Source: Epiperipatus broadwayi (Eukaryota; Onychophora; Udeonychophora; Euonychophora; Peripatidae). From it: DNA of 64,000 nucleotides. The stretch spans positions 744,001-808,000 of the forward strand of contig JAQFVV010000232.1 of assembly GCA_028023455.1 (NCBI GenBank), given 5' to 3'. Shown here piece after piece: positions 12,845 through 25,425 of this stretch. Position 1 is the first letter of the stretch. Each line of letters opens with the position of its first letter. Position numbers and translations under genes: made by a program. The notes beneath the pieces are model-generated. The model saw nothing but the letters and a program-made list of their open reading frames with translations. It did not search any database and was not told the DNA's origin.

Positions 12845-13696
12845 TGTAATGATAAGAAAAGTAAAGCTGCTTTCGTCGCCTATTTCTCCAGACTTACTCC
12901 CCTGTTAATTCTTTAATGTATGCCCAGTGATCAGGGAGAGATGAGCTCCGCAAGGGGAATTTTAACAGATGACAATCTGATATATATATAATAACACAGA
13001 CAATTTCAATATGGTTATAACAATAGTCAATGAAAGTTTATTATTTCTATTAACAAAGCAAATTATGGGATTAAATAAAAGCGTTACAAGTTATTTCTCT
13101 TACAATAACATATATGTATAAGATCAAATAGTTTATGTATACAATAAATTAGTAATTATAAAATTATTATACGCTGAGCCAATAACTGTTACTTTAATCT
13201 TCGAATAACTCCATGTGTAATTACAAAATATAGATACCATTTAACTAGATAAATACACTTTAGGCCTAATTTAAATATAGTCCTAACTTAACTTTTAAGA
13301 TTAAACGAGAAACCCCCAACGGACATTTTCCAGATTTACACAGTAACATTTCGATCGTACAAAGACAAGGTTTTAATATAAAATGAAAAATAAATTATGG
13401 TGGTTTGCGAATACATTCGTGAGTTATGAGAGTGAGACTCTAGGCACGATGGCTTCAGTTGAGGCTAACTTGAGACTGGATAGCACTCCATCTAAACTGT
13501 AGTTAGAGAAAAGGAACATGTTTGCCGTAGCATGAACCAAGCTCAGAAACAAGAGTATAATTGCTTGTGTCCAGATATATATATGAAGATTGTGGGATCC
13601 CATCTATCAACCAATTGCGATCCCAAGATGTTAGCTCATGAAAAAATGAGAGCTATAGATATGTGCCATAATGCCCATGACTCTCCGAATAGCACA
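12845..13696 (+). mobile_element. LTR-like island starting TGTAAT at an ATAT site
   Basis: Starts TGTAATGATAAGAAAAG directly after ATAT, as other TGTAA-starting insertions in this window do. The base composition is less A/T-biased than the flanks. The 3' end is not fixed: ...AGCACA followed by ATAT at 13697 is one candidate and ...AATATCCA followed by ATAT at 13830 is another. No coding sequence is seen. It could be a solo LTR of a third family. Confidence 0.4.
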
Positions 13697-14357
13697 ATAT
13701 GAAAGAAATGTGGTTAAACGACTGTTAATTATAAAATAACCTAAATTATAGTATGATATTAAAATTTTACGGGACAAAAATATCCGCAATAAAAATAATT
13801 ATTGCTTTCCCCTTTTTTTGCTAATATCCAATATATATAATGGATGGCATATTAATAATTATAATTTAACTAGTTTACCCATAATGTTAATAAATATTTC
13901 GAACTTTAATTAATACATGGTATACTGTACCCTCTTACATTTAAACTGATTGCGAACGTTTAATTTATCTTACATTTTTCAGAAACAGACATATATATTA
14001 GTAATCCCAAGATTGACTTTCAGTTGTATAACAACATAATGCTGGCATGGTTGTTTTACCTTTAAAATAGAAAATAAAATACTTGGTAAGTATAATCACA
14101 TATCTTCTAACTACAGATTAAAGAAACATCACGTTATTTAAAAAAAAAAAACAATTTTACTTTCTGCATTTCCTCCCTATTAACAAAATACATTATTAAG
14201 ACATACGATAGGAGGGAACTGGATAGAGTGGTTTTGTTTTATTCAAAGAAATTTTATTATAAATCTTAAATATTCCCATATTTATTATAGCATGTCAAAC
14301 CAGGAACATAAATTAAAATTTATTATTTCTCTATTCCTGTTACTCCTAATTATATAA
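13697..14357. other. Non-coding stretch before LTR-A element
   Basis: Nothing recognised beyond the uncertain end of the preceding LTR-like island. Confidence 0.3.
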
Positions 14358-15914
14358 TGTACCGAGGTACATCGTTATCGAATATTTAGTATTATTTAAA
14401 AGTAGTATTTCATTAATCTCGACTTTTAAAAATAAACTGAAAAAATAAAAGTTAAAAATTGAAGGAAAAGAAAATTAAAAACAAAAGAGTAGGGTAGGGG
14501 GGGGTTATTGTTAAAGAAAAATAAATAATAAACGCTTTTAAAGAGGGTATGATTTTTTATTTTTGAAATGAAAATGAATTAATACTATTTTTGATTAGTT
14601 TGTAAATTGTTTTGTTTTATAATAAAATAATTAAATGTGTGTAAAAGTTTTGAACAAAAGAATAAAATAGAAACCCAATCAGAGCGAAGTAAAAGACAGT
14701 AATTTCACGAGATAACAAAACTTTGTCATTGTTAAGACGGTTTAAAAATTTTAACATTCCATTATTTTTTATGATATTTTAAAAGAATATATTTCAAAAT
14801 ATTTTTTTAAAATTACTGAATCAAAAATTATATAAATTGTTATATCTACCAAAATGATGCATTGTTAAATGTACCGTATTGAACAGCCAGCTGAAGCCTT
14901 GCTCGGATAAAACCAATAAAGTAGTGGAGTGTTTATGCTGAAAATTCATGAAGGTTATATAATATCAAGAATTCGATGAGGATTTACTGGAGGTTAGTGC
15001 TAACCGGTATAGATAACATTTTTTTTAAAAAATGCATTGTGCTGTATGTACATCATTTCAGATTTCCAAATCCTAGGTAACTTTTTGTTTTAATATTCTC
15101 TAATTCTTGATTATTATTTTTTTTTTTTTTAAAAAAAAAAAACTGATAAATAAATAAATAAAACTTTAAACTTTACCAAGTAGTATCTGGGAAATACAAA
15201 TAATATCGGCCTCTGTGTTTAACTTTATTCAAAGATATTGTGTGCATGTATGTGAATTTTAAATTAGTATGTCATGTATATTTTAGTTATTATAATGTAT
15301 TAAAATATTTATTGAAGATGAAAAGAGTGTGCGTGTTTGAATTATAAAGTAAAACGACTTTTTTTTTTTTAAAAAAAAAGATATTTAAACTGTCGTTTAA
15401 ATATTTATATTTGAATACACATATTTATGCTAAGATAATATTGTAATAAAGCGGGAATGGAAAGATTTAATTATTATTAACAAATAGTTAAATTAAAACT
15501 TAAAGAATAAGGATTTGTTTTGTTAAGGACCCCAAGGATTAGCGTACGGTAAATCATCATTATTATTTAAAGTAGAATGTTTAGATTGGGTGGAGATTTC
15601 TTTTAAAGCAGCTGCAATTCGATGAGCTAGCTGGGTCTCAGGTATTGGATTCTTTATTGATCGGATAAACATGTTAATTACTATGTAATTAATTGGCACC
15701 TAAAGGTTTATCTTAAAATAAATAAAGTTTGTTTGGTCAGTATTTGTCTAGTAGCCAAGTGTTTATATTATTGGTAGCTTGCTACCAATGATATTCTGCA
15801 CTTCACCTGAGGACCAAGCACCTTCAAAGATTGGGTAGTTTAGCAAGGGAGAAAGAGTATTTTTAGATTTCTATTTTTCGTTAGTATTTAAAAATTAAGA
15901 AGATGGGCAGTTTA
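14358..15914 (+). repeat. LTR-A, 5' long terminal repeat
   Basis: Begins TGTACCGAGGTACAT and ends GGGCAGTTTA just before the primer-binding site. It is collinear with 17420-19030, including GGGAAATACAAATAATATCG, the 10-bp inverted word TTGGTAGCTTGCTACCAA around 15770-15787, and the purine run near 14490. The two LTRs differ by many substitutions and small indels, so the insertion is old. Confidence 0.9.
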
Positions 15915-16050
15915 TTTGGCGCATTAACGTGGCCCGAAAATTAGTCGTTTCAAATGATAGGACCAACATAAGTTGTAGTGGGACGTTCATTTGGCGCATC
16001 AACATGGCCTGAAACTAGTTTCAAATGGTAGGACCAACATAAGCTGTACT
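15915..16050 (+). promoter_or_regulatory. Duplicated primer-binding-site leader
   Basis: TGGCGCATTAACGTGG at 15917 follows the 5' LTR by two bases and resembles the 3' end complement of a lysine tRNA (family knowledge: TGGCGCCCAACGTGGG). A second copy, TGGCGCATCAACATGG, starts at 15992. The 75-bp unit, including TTTCAAATGRTAGGACCAAC, is tandemly repeated, so the element has two candidate priming sites. Confidence 0.7.
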
Positions 16051-16390
16051 AGCATGTTTTTTTAGATAGTGTAGTCAAAGTTGGCCATTAATAATATAGG
16101 TAAAAGTTAGTGAGAAAGAAGTTAGAAAGCGTGATAGTAGTGTTTTTTTTTTCCGAGAACCAGTCGGATTAGCGTAAATAATAAAAGTGATTTTATATGA
16201 CATTATATAATGTGGAGGCATAATCCTTAAGAAATAAAAATAAACAAGGGGACACTCCGGACGGATGAGGATAGACAAACAGGAGGCGTAAAAGTAGAAC
16301 TAAAAGGGTTAAGGTTAGTTGTAAAATACGTTTTGAAATAGAAAAAAAAAATTTTAATATTTAAATAAAGCTAGATAAATCAGTGACAAA

Positions 16391-17243
16391 ATGGAAGAAA
16401 GTGGAAGTGACGGAGGGGCAATGCTTGAAGTAAGCCCGAAATTCTTTAAAAACCCATAAATAGTAGAGGAAAGTGCATTTCAAATGTTAATGAATATGAT
16501 GAAGGAAATGCGCGAAGATATTAACCGAAATCATCAAATAATGAAGCAGGAAGTTAGTGAGCTTAGGACAGAGATGAAGGAAATAAGAGGAATTAATGGG
16601 AAGAACGGACTTAAGCCATGAAGCAGTAGAAGTAATGAGAAAAAATGTAGAATATAAATATGAGATTTTAGAATTAAGGGAAAACATGGAAGAAGTGAAG
16701 GAGGAGTTAAACAATGGGGAAGTGAGTCAGTTGGAAACGAGAGTAGTGCACGTAGACGGGTTATGTCAGGAATTAGTAAATAGCCAGAGAATTGTGGAAC
16801 AGGAAATAGTGAAACTAAAAACAGAGAACACAAAAGAAAGTAATGACAAGGAATAAGGAAGTTCTGAGAAAATAATAGAGAGCGAGGAGGATATAAAGGC
16901 TGAATTGAAGGAGATATGTAGTAGTGTAATGGAAGAGATAGGGCAGAAAATAAAACAACAGAAATGTAAGAATTTCAGTTTTGATGATAGGCAAGGTGAA
17001 TGGACGAATAGATTTATTGAGAAACAATTTACCATTTCAGTATTCAAAGCGGAATTAGGAGAACACCCGTTGAAATATTTAGAAAGCTTGGATAATTTTT
17101 TTCATTTTAAAATTTTGTCAGTAGAGGAAATGGCAGAATTTTTAACGCAGGTAGATTACGGCAACTTACCTCGGGAGCCTCCAGATCGATACAGGAGATG
17201 GGATAAGTATAATGAATCATTTTTCAGGGAGAAAGCCACCTGA
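16391..17243 (+). pseudogene. Gag-like coiled-coil protein of LTR-A, broken
   Basis: Read from ATG 16391 (MEESGSDGG), the frame meets a stop within ~25 codons and then shifts. Continuing segments at 16596-16856 and 16905-17243 carry heptad-rich, Glu/Lys-dense sequence (ENMEEVKEELNNGE) typical of a coiled coil. These are followed by FDDRQGEWTN and a HPLKYLESLDNFFHF segment, which resembles the start of a Ty3/gypsy capsid (family pattern: hP..fi..le.yF). No CCHC zinc knuckle is seen and the frame ends at 17243. It would have been the structural Gag packaging element RNA. The - strand open frames of 70-99 codons over the same DNA are mirror artefacts of purine-rich coding sequence. Confidence 0.65.
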
Positions 17244-17399
17244 TCGAGCGTAAATAAAAATATAATGGGATGGAAATTATAATAAATAATTATGACTACA
17301 CGGATATAGAAAAATGAATTTCAATTTAATAAAGCATTGGGATTTATATAATATTTATAAATTTAGATTTTGAAACAAATGGTCAGAATATTTTAGTTT

Positions 17400-17419
17400 C
17401 AGGGGAGGGACAGAGATAA
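17400..17419 (+). promoter_or_regulatory. Polypurine tract of LTR-A
   Basis: AGGGGAGGGACAGAGATAA lies immediately before the TGTACC start of the 3' LTR, the position and composition expected for the plus-strand primer. Confidence 0.8.
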
Positions 17420-19030
17420 TGTACCAAGGTACATTGTTATCGAATATTTAGTATTATTTAAAAGTAGTAATATTTCATAAATCTCGCCTTTTAAAAATAA
17501 AGTGAGAAAATAAAAGTTAAAAGTTGAAGGAAAAGAAAGTTAAAAACAAAAGAGTAGGGTAGGGGGGTTTATTGTTAAAGAAAAATAAATAAACGCTTTT
17601 AAAGAGGGTAAGATTTTATTTTTTATTTTTGAAATGAAAATGATTTAATATTATTTTTGATTAGTTTGTAATAAAAAGTAATAAAGAAAAGTTTGTTTTG
17701 TTTTATAACAAAATAATTAAATGTGTATAAAAGTTTTGAACAAAAGAATAAAATAGAAGCCCAATCAGAGTGAAGTAAAAGACAGTAATTTCACGAGATA
17801 ACAAACGCTGGACATAACAAAACTTTGTCATTGTTAAGACGGTTTAAAAATTTTAACATTCTATTATTTTTTATGATATTTTAAAAGAAGATATTTCAAA
17901 ATATTTTTTTAAAATTACCAAATCAAAGATTATATAAATTGTTATATCTACCAAAACGATGCATTGTTAAATTTATCATATTGTACAGCTAGCTGGAGCC
18001 TTTACTGCGAATAACATCAGCAGATAGGTCGGAGGGCAAACCATGTTCAGATAAAACCAATAAAGTTGCGGAGTGTTTATGCTGAAAATTCACGAAGGTT
18101 ATATAATATCAAGAATTCAATGAGGATTTACTGGAGGTTAGCGCTAACCGGTATAGATAACATTTTTTTTTTAAAAATGCATTGTGCTGTATGTACATCA
18201 TTTGAGATTTCCAAATCCTAGGTAACTTTTTGTTTTAATATTCTCTAATTCTTGATTTTCTTTTTTTAAAAAAAAAAACTGTGAGAAATAAATAAATAAA
18301 ACTTTACCAAGTAGTATCTGGAAAATACAAATAATATCGGCTTCTGTGTTTAACATTATTCAAAGACATTGTGTTGTGTGTGTGTGTGAATTTTAATTTA
18401 GTATGTCATGTATATTTTAGTTATTATAATGTATTAAAATATTTATTTAAGATGAAAAGAATGCGTGTTTGAATTATAAGGTAAAACGACTTTTTTTTTT
18501 TTTAAAAAAAAGATATTTAAACTATCGTTTAAATATTTATATTTGAATACACATATTTATGCTAAGATAATATTTTAATAAAGTGGGAATGGAAAGATTT
18601 AATTATTATTAAGAAATAGTTAAATTAAAACTTAAAGAATAAGGATTTGTTTTGTTAAGGACGCCAAAGTTTAGCGTACGGTAAATCATTATTTAAAGTA
18701 GAATGGGGGGAGATTTCTTTTAAAGCAGCTGCAATTCGATGAGATAGCTGGGTCTCAGGTACTGGATTCTTTACTGATCGGATAAACGTGTTAATTACTA
18801 TGTAATTAACTGACGCCTAAAGGTTTACCTTAAAATAAATAGTGTTTGTTTGGTCAGTATTTGTCTAGTAGCGGAGTGTTTATATTATTGGTAGCTTGAT
18901 GCCAATGATGTTCTGCACTCCACCTGAGGACCAAGCACCTTCAAAGATTGGGTAGTTTAGCAAGGGAGAAAGAGTGTTTTTAGATCTCTATTTGTCGTTA
19001 TTATTTAATATAAAGAAGGTGGGCGGTTCA
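17420..19030 (+). repeat. LTR-A, 3' long terminal repeat
   Basis: Begins TGTACCAAGGTACATTG and ends GGGCGGTTCA, followed by ATAT. It matches 14358-15914 throughout. It carries extra sequence around 17800-17815 and 17990-18045 that the 5' copy lacks, and a (TG)n tract near 18372. Confidence 0.9.
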
Positions 19031-19379
19031 ATATATATTCTAAGCTATGAGAAAGAAATTATCTAGTTTTTTCTTTACAAAAGAGAATAAAAGTAAGGGT
19101 ACAATTCTAGAGAGAACAATAACGATTGGATAAAATGAATAATTTACATATACAGAAATAAGAATAAGAATCACCATTATACTTATCAAAAATAAAATGT
19201 TTAAATAAGATTATAGTTCAAACACACATATATAACTGCAAACATAAAATTCGTAAATTTACCGTTTAAGTTGAGACATGAAAAATGCAAGTGATAGTTA
19301 AGAGTTACTGGTAACTGAAAGTGTGTGGTCATATATAGCAAATTGATATGGCAGTATAAGGATGGTCTATTCTAAGTAT

Positions 19380-21150
19380 GTCTTTTTAGGTTTCCATTTT
19401 TGATACTTTTCTTAAGGGGTGGTTATTCAATGGCAGGTCGCAGGCAATCTGCCCAGGTTATCCGGCTAGCTTATATTGTTTGGTCCAAGGTCTGAAGGGA
19501 GAATGGAGATGGGCTCTACTCACGCATTTTTACAGCATGGCACATTTTCTTCTATATATAAAATGAACAAGGACGACGGTTCAATGTACTGTGCAGCGGG
19601 AATATCTTCGCAAAGAGTTTCAGCAAAAAAAGATTTTGTCAGCAAAAGATTTTTTCAGTAAGAGTGGGAGAGCTTTAATAGGTATAAAAGGGAGAACAAA
19701 AGAAATCTTTCCTATTTATACCCTTTTTTATTGTTTTTTGCATTCCATGTACTATTTAGTGGAACCCAATGCCTATTATTTATTTTCCCCAGATATTTTT
19801 CATTTTAATTCTTATTCAATGGATTTTACTGATCGAATTTACATTCTTGAACTAATTTTTTATTTTGATTGCTTTACGGATTAAAATTCCTTTCTTAATG
19901 GATTTTATACATTAGGATTTTTTTACATTTTTTCTGTCAATACAATAATTTTTTTATTTTTGCATTAAAAAGTTGTTAGATCAGAAGTCGAGCTCCGATA
20001 ATGTGTTATTACTTTAAATATTACAAATCTCCAGACCCACATGTCAGTAAGAGTTTAAAAAACCTAAGTGAATCATTTAAGTTTAGAGCGCATTTCTATA
20101 AGTATACCAACTTTCACTGGCCATGCTAAATCAGAGCTTGAATCTATTGTGTGCCTGATGTTATTATCAAATTTTGAATTATACAAATCTATTTAACCCA
20201 TCGCAGGAGAAGTGTCTAATTTTTAACCACTCACGATCTGACAAACATGAATTATAAATGTAAATCTATTATTATAAAGCACTGAAAATCTTGAAAATTG
20301 TTAGATTGGAAGTCGAACTCCGATAATGCACTGGTCCTTTAAATATTATAAATCTCCGCGCACTCACACATCTATAAAAAGTGAATCACTTAAGTTTAGA
20401 GTGCATTTCTATAAATACACCAACTATCACTGACCATGCTAAATCAGGACTTGAACCTATTGTGTGCCTGGTGTTATAATCAAATTTTGAATTGTACAAA
20501 TCTATTTAACCTATCGCAGGAGAAAGATTAACAATTGTCAAGATATTCAGCACTTTATAATAATAGATTTACATTTGTAAGTCGTGTTTGTCTGATCATG
20601 GCCAGTTAAAAATGAGACTGTCCTCCTGTGATAGGCTAAATAGATTTGTACAATTCAAAATTTGATTATAACATCAGGCATCCAATAGACTGAAGCCTGA
20701 TTTAGCATGATCAGTAAAAAGTTAGTGTATTTATAGAAATGTACTCTAAACTTAAGTGATTCATTTAAGTTTTTTAAACTTATAATGACGTGTGAATGCG
20801 CGGAGATTTATAATATTTCAACTAATAGCACATTATCTGAGTTCAACTTCCGAGCTAACAATTTTCAAGATTTTCAGCGCTTTATAATACTAGATTTTTA
20901 TACTAAAATCATAATTTATACAAACGTATTTTAATAAGACTAAAAATAACACTATCCCTTATAACTTTTTTTTCATTGCCTTTTAAATAATTTTAATTTA
21001 CAACTTATTTTCTGTTATATGACTATTTAGATCATTTGTTTTAAAACACATTCACTGTGGTTGGAGTTAGAGTTTTGGGCTAGTGCATAGTGAATGGTGA
21101 AGCCAGCATATATATAACTATATATATATGTACAGCTTCAATATGTAATG
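19380..21150 (+). mobile_element. LTR-like sequence, family C, copy 1 (carries nested repeats)
   Basis: A TATA-box-like GGTATAAAAGGGAGAACAAA at about 19680 and the end word TGGTGAAGC near 21100 are shared, in the same order, with 46780-47290. The two sites therefore look like copies of one LTR family, this copy being expanded by the 19973-20892 repeats. Borders are uncertain. The open frames at 19476-19661 and 19591-19884 overlap and show no recognisable protein. Confidence 0.4.
19973..20892. repeat. Three-copy repeat: two direct, one inverted
   Basis: Copy A 19973-20281 and copy B 20298-20527 are direct. Copy C, about 20528-20892, is inverted and abuts B. Shared words include TTAGATYRGAAGTCGARCTC, GTTTAGAGYGCATTTCTATA and ATTTTGAATTRTACAAATCT. 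B plus C form a ~600-bp palindrome. No protein is encoded. The unit looks like a small non-autonomous element inserted repeatedly at one place. Confidence 0.8.
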
Positions 21151-22027
21151 TAACCATATGGGTTTCATGGCATACAACAATGTGCAGAAATATATAGTTG
21201 AAAGAAAAGTTAAACATAGTCAAATTTTTTTTTGTAGATATTTTCTACCAGTACACTGGAATAACAAATAATTTTGAATTTAAAATAAAATTTTAATATG
21301 AAATAAACATTGAATTCTGATTTTGAAATTAAAACAAGAATGTTTTATGTTAAAGTAGTTCTACTGATAAGTGTAAAAATTCACTATCTACTTTAGTTAT
21401 TTTATTTTTAGTTATTAATAAACATTCCATTGTTAAAATTATTCCAGTGACTTAATTCTAAATGGTTTTTAGATTAATATGTTGCATCATCTCTTGTTCA
21501 CAATAACAGTAATTGAACTTCAGTTCTCTAAGCTAGATTTGTGCATAATGATCTATTATGTGAAAGTGATGTATATTAATGTATGGGTATCCGGTTGATG
21601 ATATTCATTTCTGGATTGGTGCATAGAAAATATTCTTTAAAGTCCATGCACTACATTTTCATCTTAGTCTATTAGTATTTAAGTTTATAGTTGGCCAATA
21701 TACTAATGGTACTATGGCCTTAGCATTGATGATAATCAGCTTGTTTGAATATCCCAGCATTATTGTTTTTATGATTCATTCAAACATAACAAATGCAATT
21801 TAGAGTGATCGTTTAACACCTTCACGCTCCCATTTCCACACGCTTAATATTTGCCCATGCATAAACATTTGGGTCGAAAGAATGGGTGGATTCATTCCAT
21901 TCTTTCTAAAATACTATATCTTGTGTCTGGAAAAGTTGAGAGTATTCATTTATAATTTATCTTTAAAGCACATGTGCATTGGCTTAATCACTAATATCAC
22001 TATTACATAAAAATCATAGTGCTATAT
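21151..22027. other. Non-coding stretch
   Basis: No gene or repeat partner was recognised. A hexameric TATATA patch lies near its left end. Confidence 0.4.
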
Positions 22028-24237
22028 TGTAACAATCCGGAAAAAGCGACTTAACGTAAACTGCACTACGGGGCACCATCTAGGCATTTGAACCTAGAAA
22101 AATTTATAAAGTAGGCAGATACGTAAGTCAAAAAAAAAAAATATTTTTTTTTTAAATTTTGATTCCGGTCGTTAGCCCATGTCACTAGCTCAGTGGAATA
22201 GCAGAGATTTAATAAGATAATCTAAGAGTATATATAAAAAAAGGAATAAAATAAGCCACTGCCAGTAATTAACATACAAACATTTATTTATGCACATATA
22301 TATAAGATTTAAAATTATTTTAGTATTAGTTTTACATTTTAACATTATTTTTAACTTTACCTTAGATTTTAATTTACATTTTAATTTCTATTATATTATA
22401 AGTTTACATTTTAATTAAGTTCGCACAGATGGGATTATAAAAGCTTGTTTTAATATGTTGCTATAGATCGGTTACATAGATTACACGGTTAAAAACATTT
22501 CAAAGTAAACATAAACGATCAAAATATAAAATCATTGATTACTGACAATTGCGGAGGGAAATTTATACGTAACCCAATAGTATTCACCATAAGATACTTG
22601 CATTGTCACCAATAACTTAAAAGACATCCGAATAAATACATTTTAGATACTCACCGTAAGGTATCATTATTTATCGAATGTCTATATATTTTGATCAAAT
22701 ATGAAAACGCAAAACATAGTTAACCGATAAACAATCCATGCAAGCGTCTATAAACAACTTAAGTTTAATGCATTTTTATTTAGAATCGAGTATGAATATT
22801 ACATAGATTTGCATTGAAATTAAAATATTCTATCCCTATTTAACCTTAGGCTAAAATTCGCCGTCAAACTGTCATCAATCCATCTGATATATCGATGTAT
22901 TCAATGTAATACAAAATACGGCAGCACCAAAAGAATTAAGAAAGACATTGACTCTCAATCAGATAGGAATATTACATCTATCTAACGAGAAGAACAATAA
23001 AAAAAAAACTCCATAGAAAGGAACTGCGTTCTCCGTCTTATAATTCCTTCCATAGGCAAACGGGTGAGTGCGGCGTATATATATAAACGATTCTGCCAGT
23101 AGCGAATCTCCGATTACATCTACTAACTACATCAATATATCCAATCCATTGACCCAATCTAACAACGACATAAATAACCTAAGATTACCCTCCCCTAATA
23201 TAACTTTACAAATCTATACAGCCATTCACGCCCGACTTAAGTTTAACATTTTTATAATTAATTTAACGGAAAACAACAATCATAATAAAACTTAAAGAAC
23301 AAAAAATAAATAAATGGAAATGATTTTACAAAATAAATAAGAAAAAAAATACATCAAATAACATTATTAATTTAGTTTGGTCAGATAGGATTCTATTTCA
23401 TTATTTACTAAAAAGTTTTAAAATTTAGAGTTCTTATTGTTTCAAGTGAATATATATAAGTTCTTACGATTTTTAAAACGTCCAACTTTATCCGTTGCTT
23501 GCCATGAACGTAAATTCCCACGCCGTCCTAAAATTGGTATCCATTTAGCCGTTGTTTTATTTATTCATTCGGAGGTTTTTTAATTTAGTTGGTCCTCAAT
23601 GTAGGAAACGATAGTTCATTTCTCCCTTCTTTAACAGCTGAAAGAATTGACCGTGCGTCTGTCAATTCCTCCAACTCCGTACTACTACATATAGTCACAT
23701 CGTAATAATCAATTTCCAGTCACTGATTAATAATTTCCAAATTTTCCTTTTATATTAATGTGAAGGATTGAATTTACATTACGTCACCGATGCGATGGTC
23801 CTTTCGCTGCGGTCCGATTCCATAGGGATTTCTTATTTGCTAACAGTTTCTATTGTTTTCTTATCTGACCGGTGTTTTTACATTTAAATGCCGAAGGCTG
23901 GTTTACATTTAACTAATTAACAATCATTTCCATTTCTGATTAATTAACCTGTTTTCCAAATCAAAAATATATTTAAAGATAAATTTAAAGATATAATTTC
24001 ATCTCCAAATCTTTTTAACATTTAGTTTTAAAATACTTTTTCTTTAATAAAGTTTTATTTTAATAATTTTTCATTATCTGTGCGATTTAATTAATATATA
24101 AGAGTTTAAGATGATATTTAATTTCAATTTTTAATTCTTAAAGAAAATTTTTAAATGCGAACTTTTTAATTTACTTTCATGTTTAATAAATTTAAAAAAA
24201 AAAAAAAACAATGTATCGAACGTCTATGCTCGTTACA
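22028..24237 (+). mobile_element. LTR-B solo insertion with ATAT target duplication
   Basis: A 2210-bp block starts TGTAACAATCCGG and ends ATGCTCGTTACA. Both sides are flanked by ATAT (22024-22027 and 24238-24241), as for an LTR with a 4-bp target duplication. Its last ~270 bp, including TGCGAACTTTTTAATTTACT, recur inverted at 63746-64000, confirming the 3' boundary. A TATA-like run lies at about 23075-23087. The 75-codon frame at 23068-23295 is not recognised and is probably incidental. It could also be an internally simplified element, since 2.2 kb is long for one LTR. Confidence 0.8.
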
Positions 24238-24849
24238 ATATAAAATAATATCTCATTATATATGTTTTTATGATTGTATATTTTATGGATTACCATTTAA
24301 GTTTGTGCATCCAAATTAATGTTTAAATAATTGCCCCAAGCTTGCAATGGCTAAATAATTAACCTGGTCTCCAGTAGACCCATTTCAAATCCAATCATCT
24401 GATTAACTTGATTTATTTCGATTGTTGATTATTCATGATGATGAGTGACATACTTATTTTAATGCCGGTGAACTTAGTTAATTATGCTTATGCTTAAGAT
24501 AGCTAGCTGCTTTATAGTGATCTCATGCTTATTTTATATTTTAAATTAAATATTGATAATTAATTTTATTTTTACTTAGAACTGGGGTTGATGAAGATTT
24601 GCTATCACCCCAGGTTCAACCCCAAAAATGGTAGTATTACAAATGTCACTCAACTTGTGGGACCTCTATTTCCATACTGTTACTAATGAATATCCAATTG
24701 TGGAACATTGTAACTGCAGGTTCTTGTGTATTAGAACCCCCTTAAATTCCTGTACCACTATATTAGTTAGGAATGAATATTTTTTTAGATATATATGAAT
24801 TGAAGAAAAAGATTTGATTCTTAGTTATTATTAGATATTAAATTTTACA
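24238..24849. other. Non-coding stretch
   Basis: Holds a small inverted repeat GGGGTTGA / TCAACCCC near 24585-24625. Nothing else was recognised. Confidence 0.35.
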
Positions 24850-25158
24850 TTTTAATCAACTTATTTAGGTTTTTTTATGCTTCAAACTTGAATATGTCAT
24901 AAATTATATGAACTTGTATCGGATGAGAATAATTGTAGCGTTTTTTTTCAATTCCTAAATTTGTTACTTGTCTAACACCATAGGTAATTTAGTGCATTAC
25001 ATTGACAGAATATTTTATATTTATCGCTTAATATCCACTCAGGATTATTTACGAAGTATATTATAACTGAATGTAAATATGTTTTGTTATCACTAATTAA
25101 AATAATTATCTCTATTCCTTTTATTAAATAAGGTATTTGGATAAACAATGATTTATAA
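24850..25158 (+). repeat. Dispersed ~300-bp repeat, copy 1
   Basis: Collinear with 44957-45254: shared words include TTTAATCAACTTATTTAG, CTTCAAACTTGAATA, TCATAAATTATATGAACTT and AAATAAGGTATYTGGATAAA. There is no visible terminus structure, and it may be an internal piece of a larger element. Confidence 0.75.
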
Positions 25159-25413
25159 GTATAATTTAGGTAATTTTACATTTTGTTCATTTAGATCAAA
25201 TAAGGATTAGTTTTAATTTATAAAGTTATATTCTGTATAGCTATTAGAGCTAGCATTCATGTGATTTCATATAGCTGGTGTAAATTGTATGAGGTGAGGA
25301 ATCAATTTAACGGAAAATTAATCAATTTAATGTACTTAATATAAATATAATTGCTTCATATTCATTAGTCTTGTTTTGGGGGTACCTTGTATACTCATTG
25401 ATCGCAATCAGTT

Positions 25414-25425
25414 TTTGGCGCCCAA
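25414..25425 (+). promoter_or_regulatory. Possible retroelement primer-binding site
   Basis: TTTTTGGCGCCCAACTGC at about 25410 has the TGGCGCCCAAC form used by tRNA-Lys-primed LTR elements (family knowledge). If real, an LTR should end just upstream (around ...CGCAATCAG). No matching downstream LTR end was found, so this is weak. Confidence 0.35.

Larger units (their letters stand above)
14358..19030 (+). mobile_element. LTR-A retrotransposon, gag-only (non-autonomous)
   Basis: Two ~1.6 kb direct repeats (14358-15914 and 17420-19030) start TGTACC. The right one ends TTCA. They bracket a 1.5 kb interior with a primer-binding site, one gag-like region and a polypurine tract. No protease, reverse transcriptase, RNase H or integrase is present, so mobilisation would have needed enzymes from another element. 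Flanks are ATAA on the left and ATAT on the right, compatible with a mutated 4-bp ATAT target duplication. A third LTR of the family is the reversed solo LTR at 61443-62644. Confidence 0.9.

Noticed and set aside
16487-17047. Four minus-strand open frames of 70-99 codons over the LTR-A gag
   Set aside because: They are mirror frames of purine-rich coiled-coil coding DNA, rich in Phe/Ser/Leu and without any domain; the plus strand carries the gag-like sequence.
22183-22200. tRNA A-box match TAGCTCAGTGG
   Set aside because: No B box or stem structure follows at the expected distance; it lies inside the LTR-B insertion.
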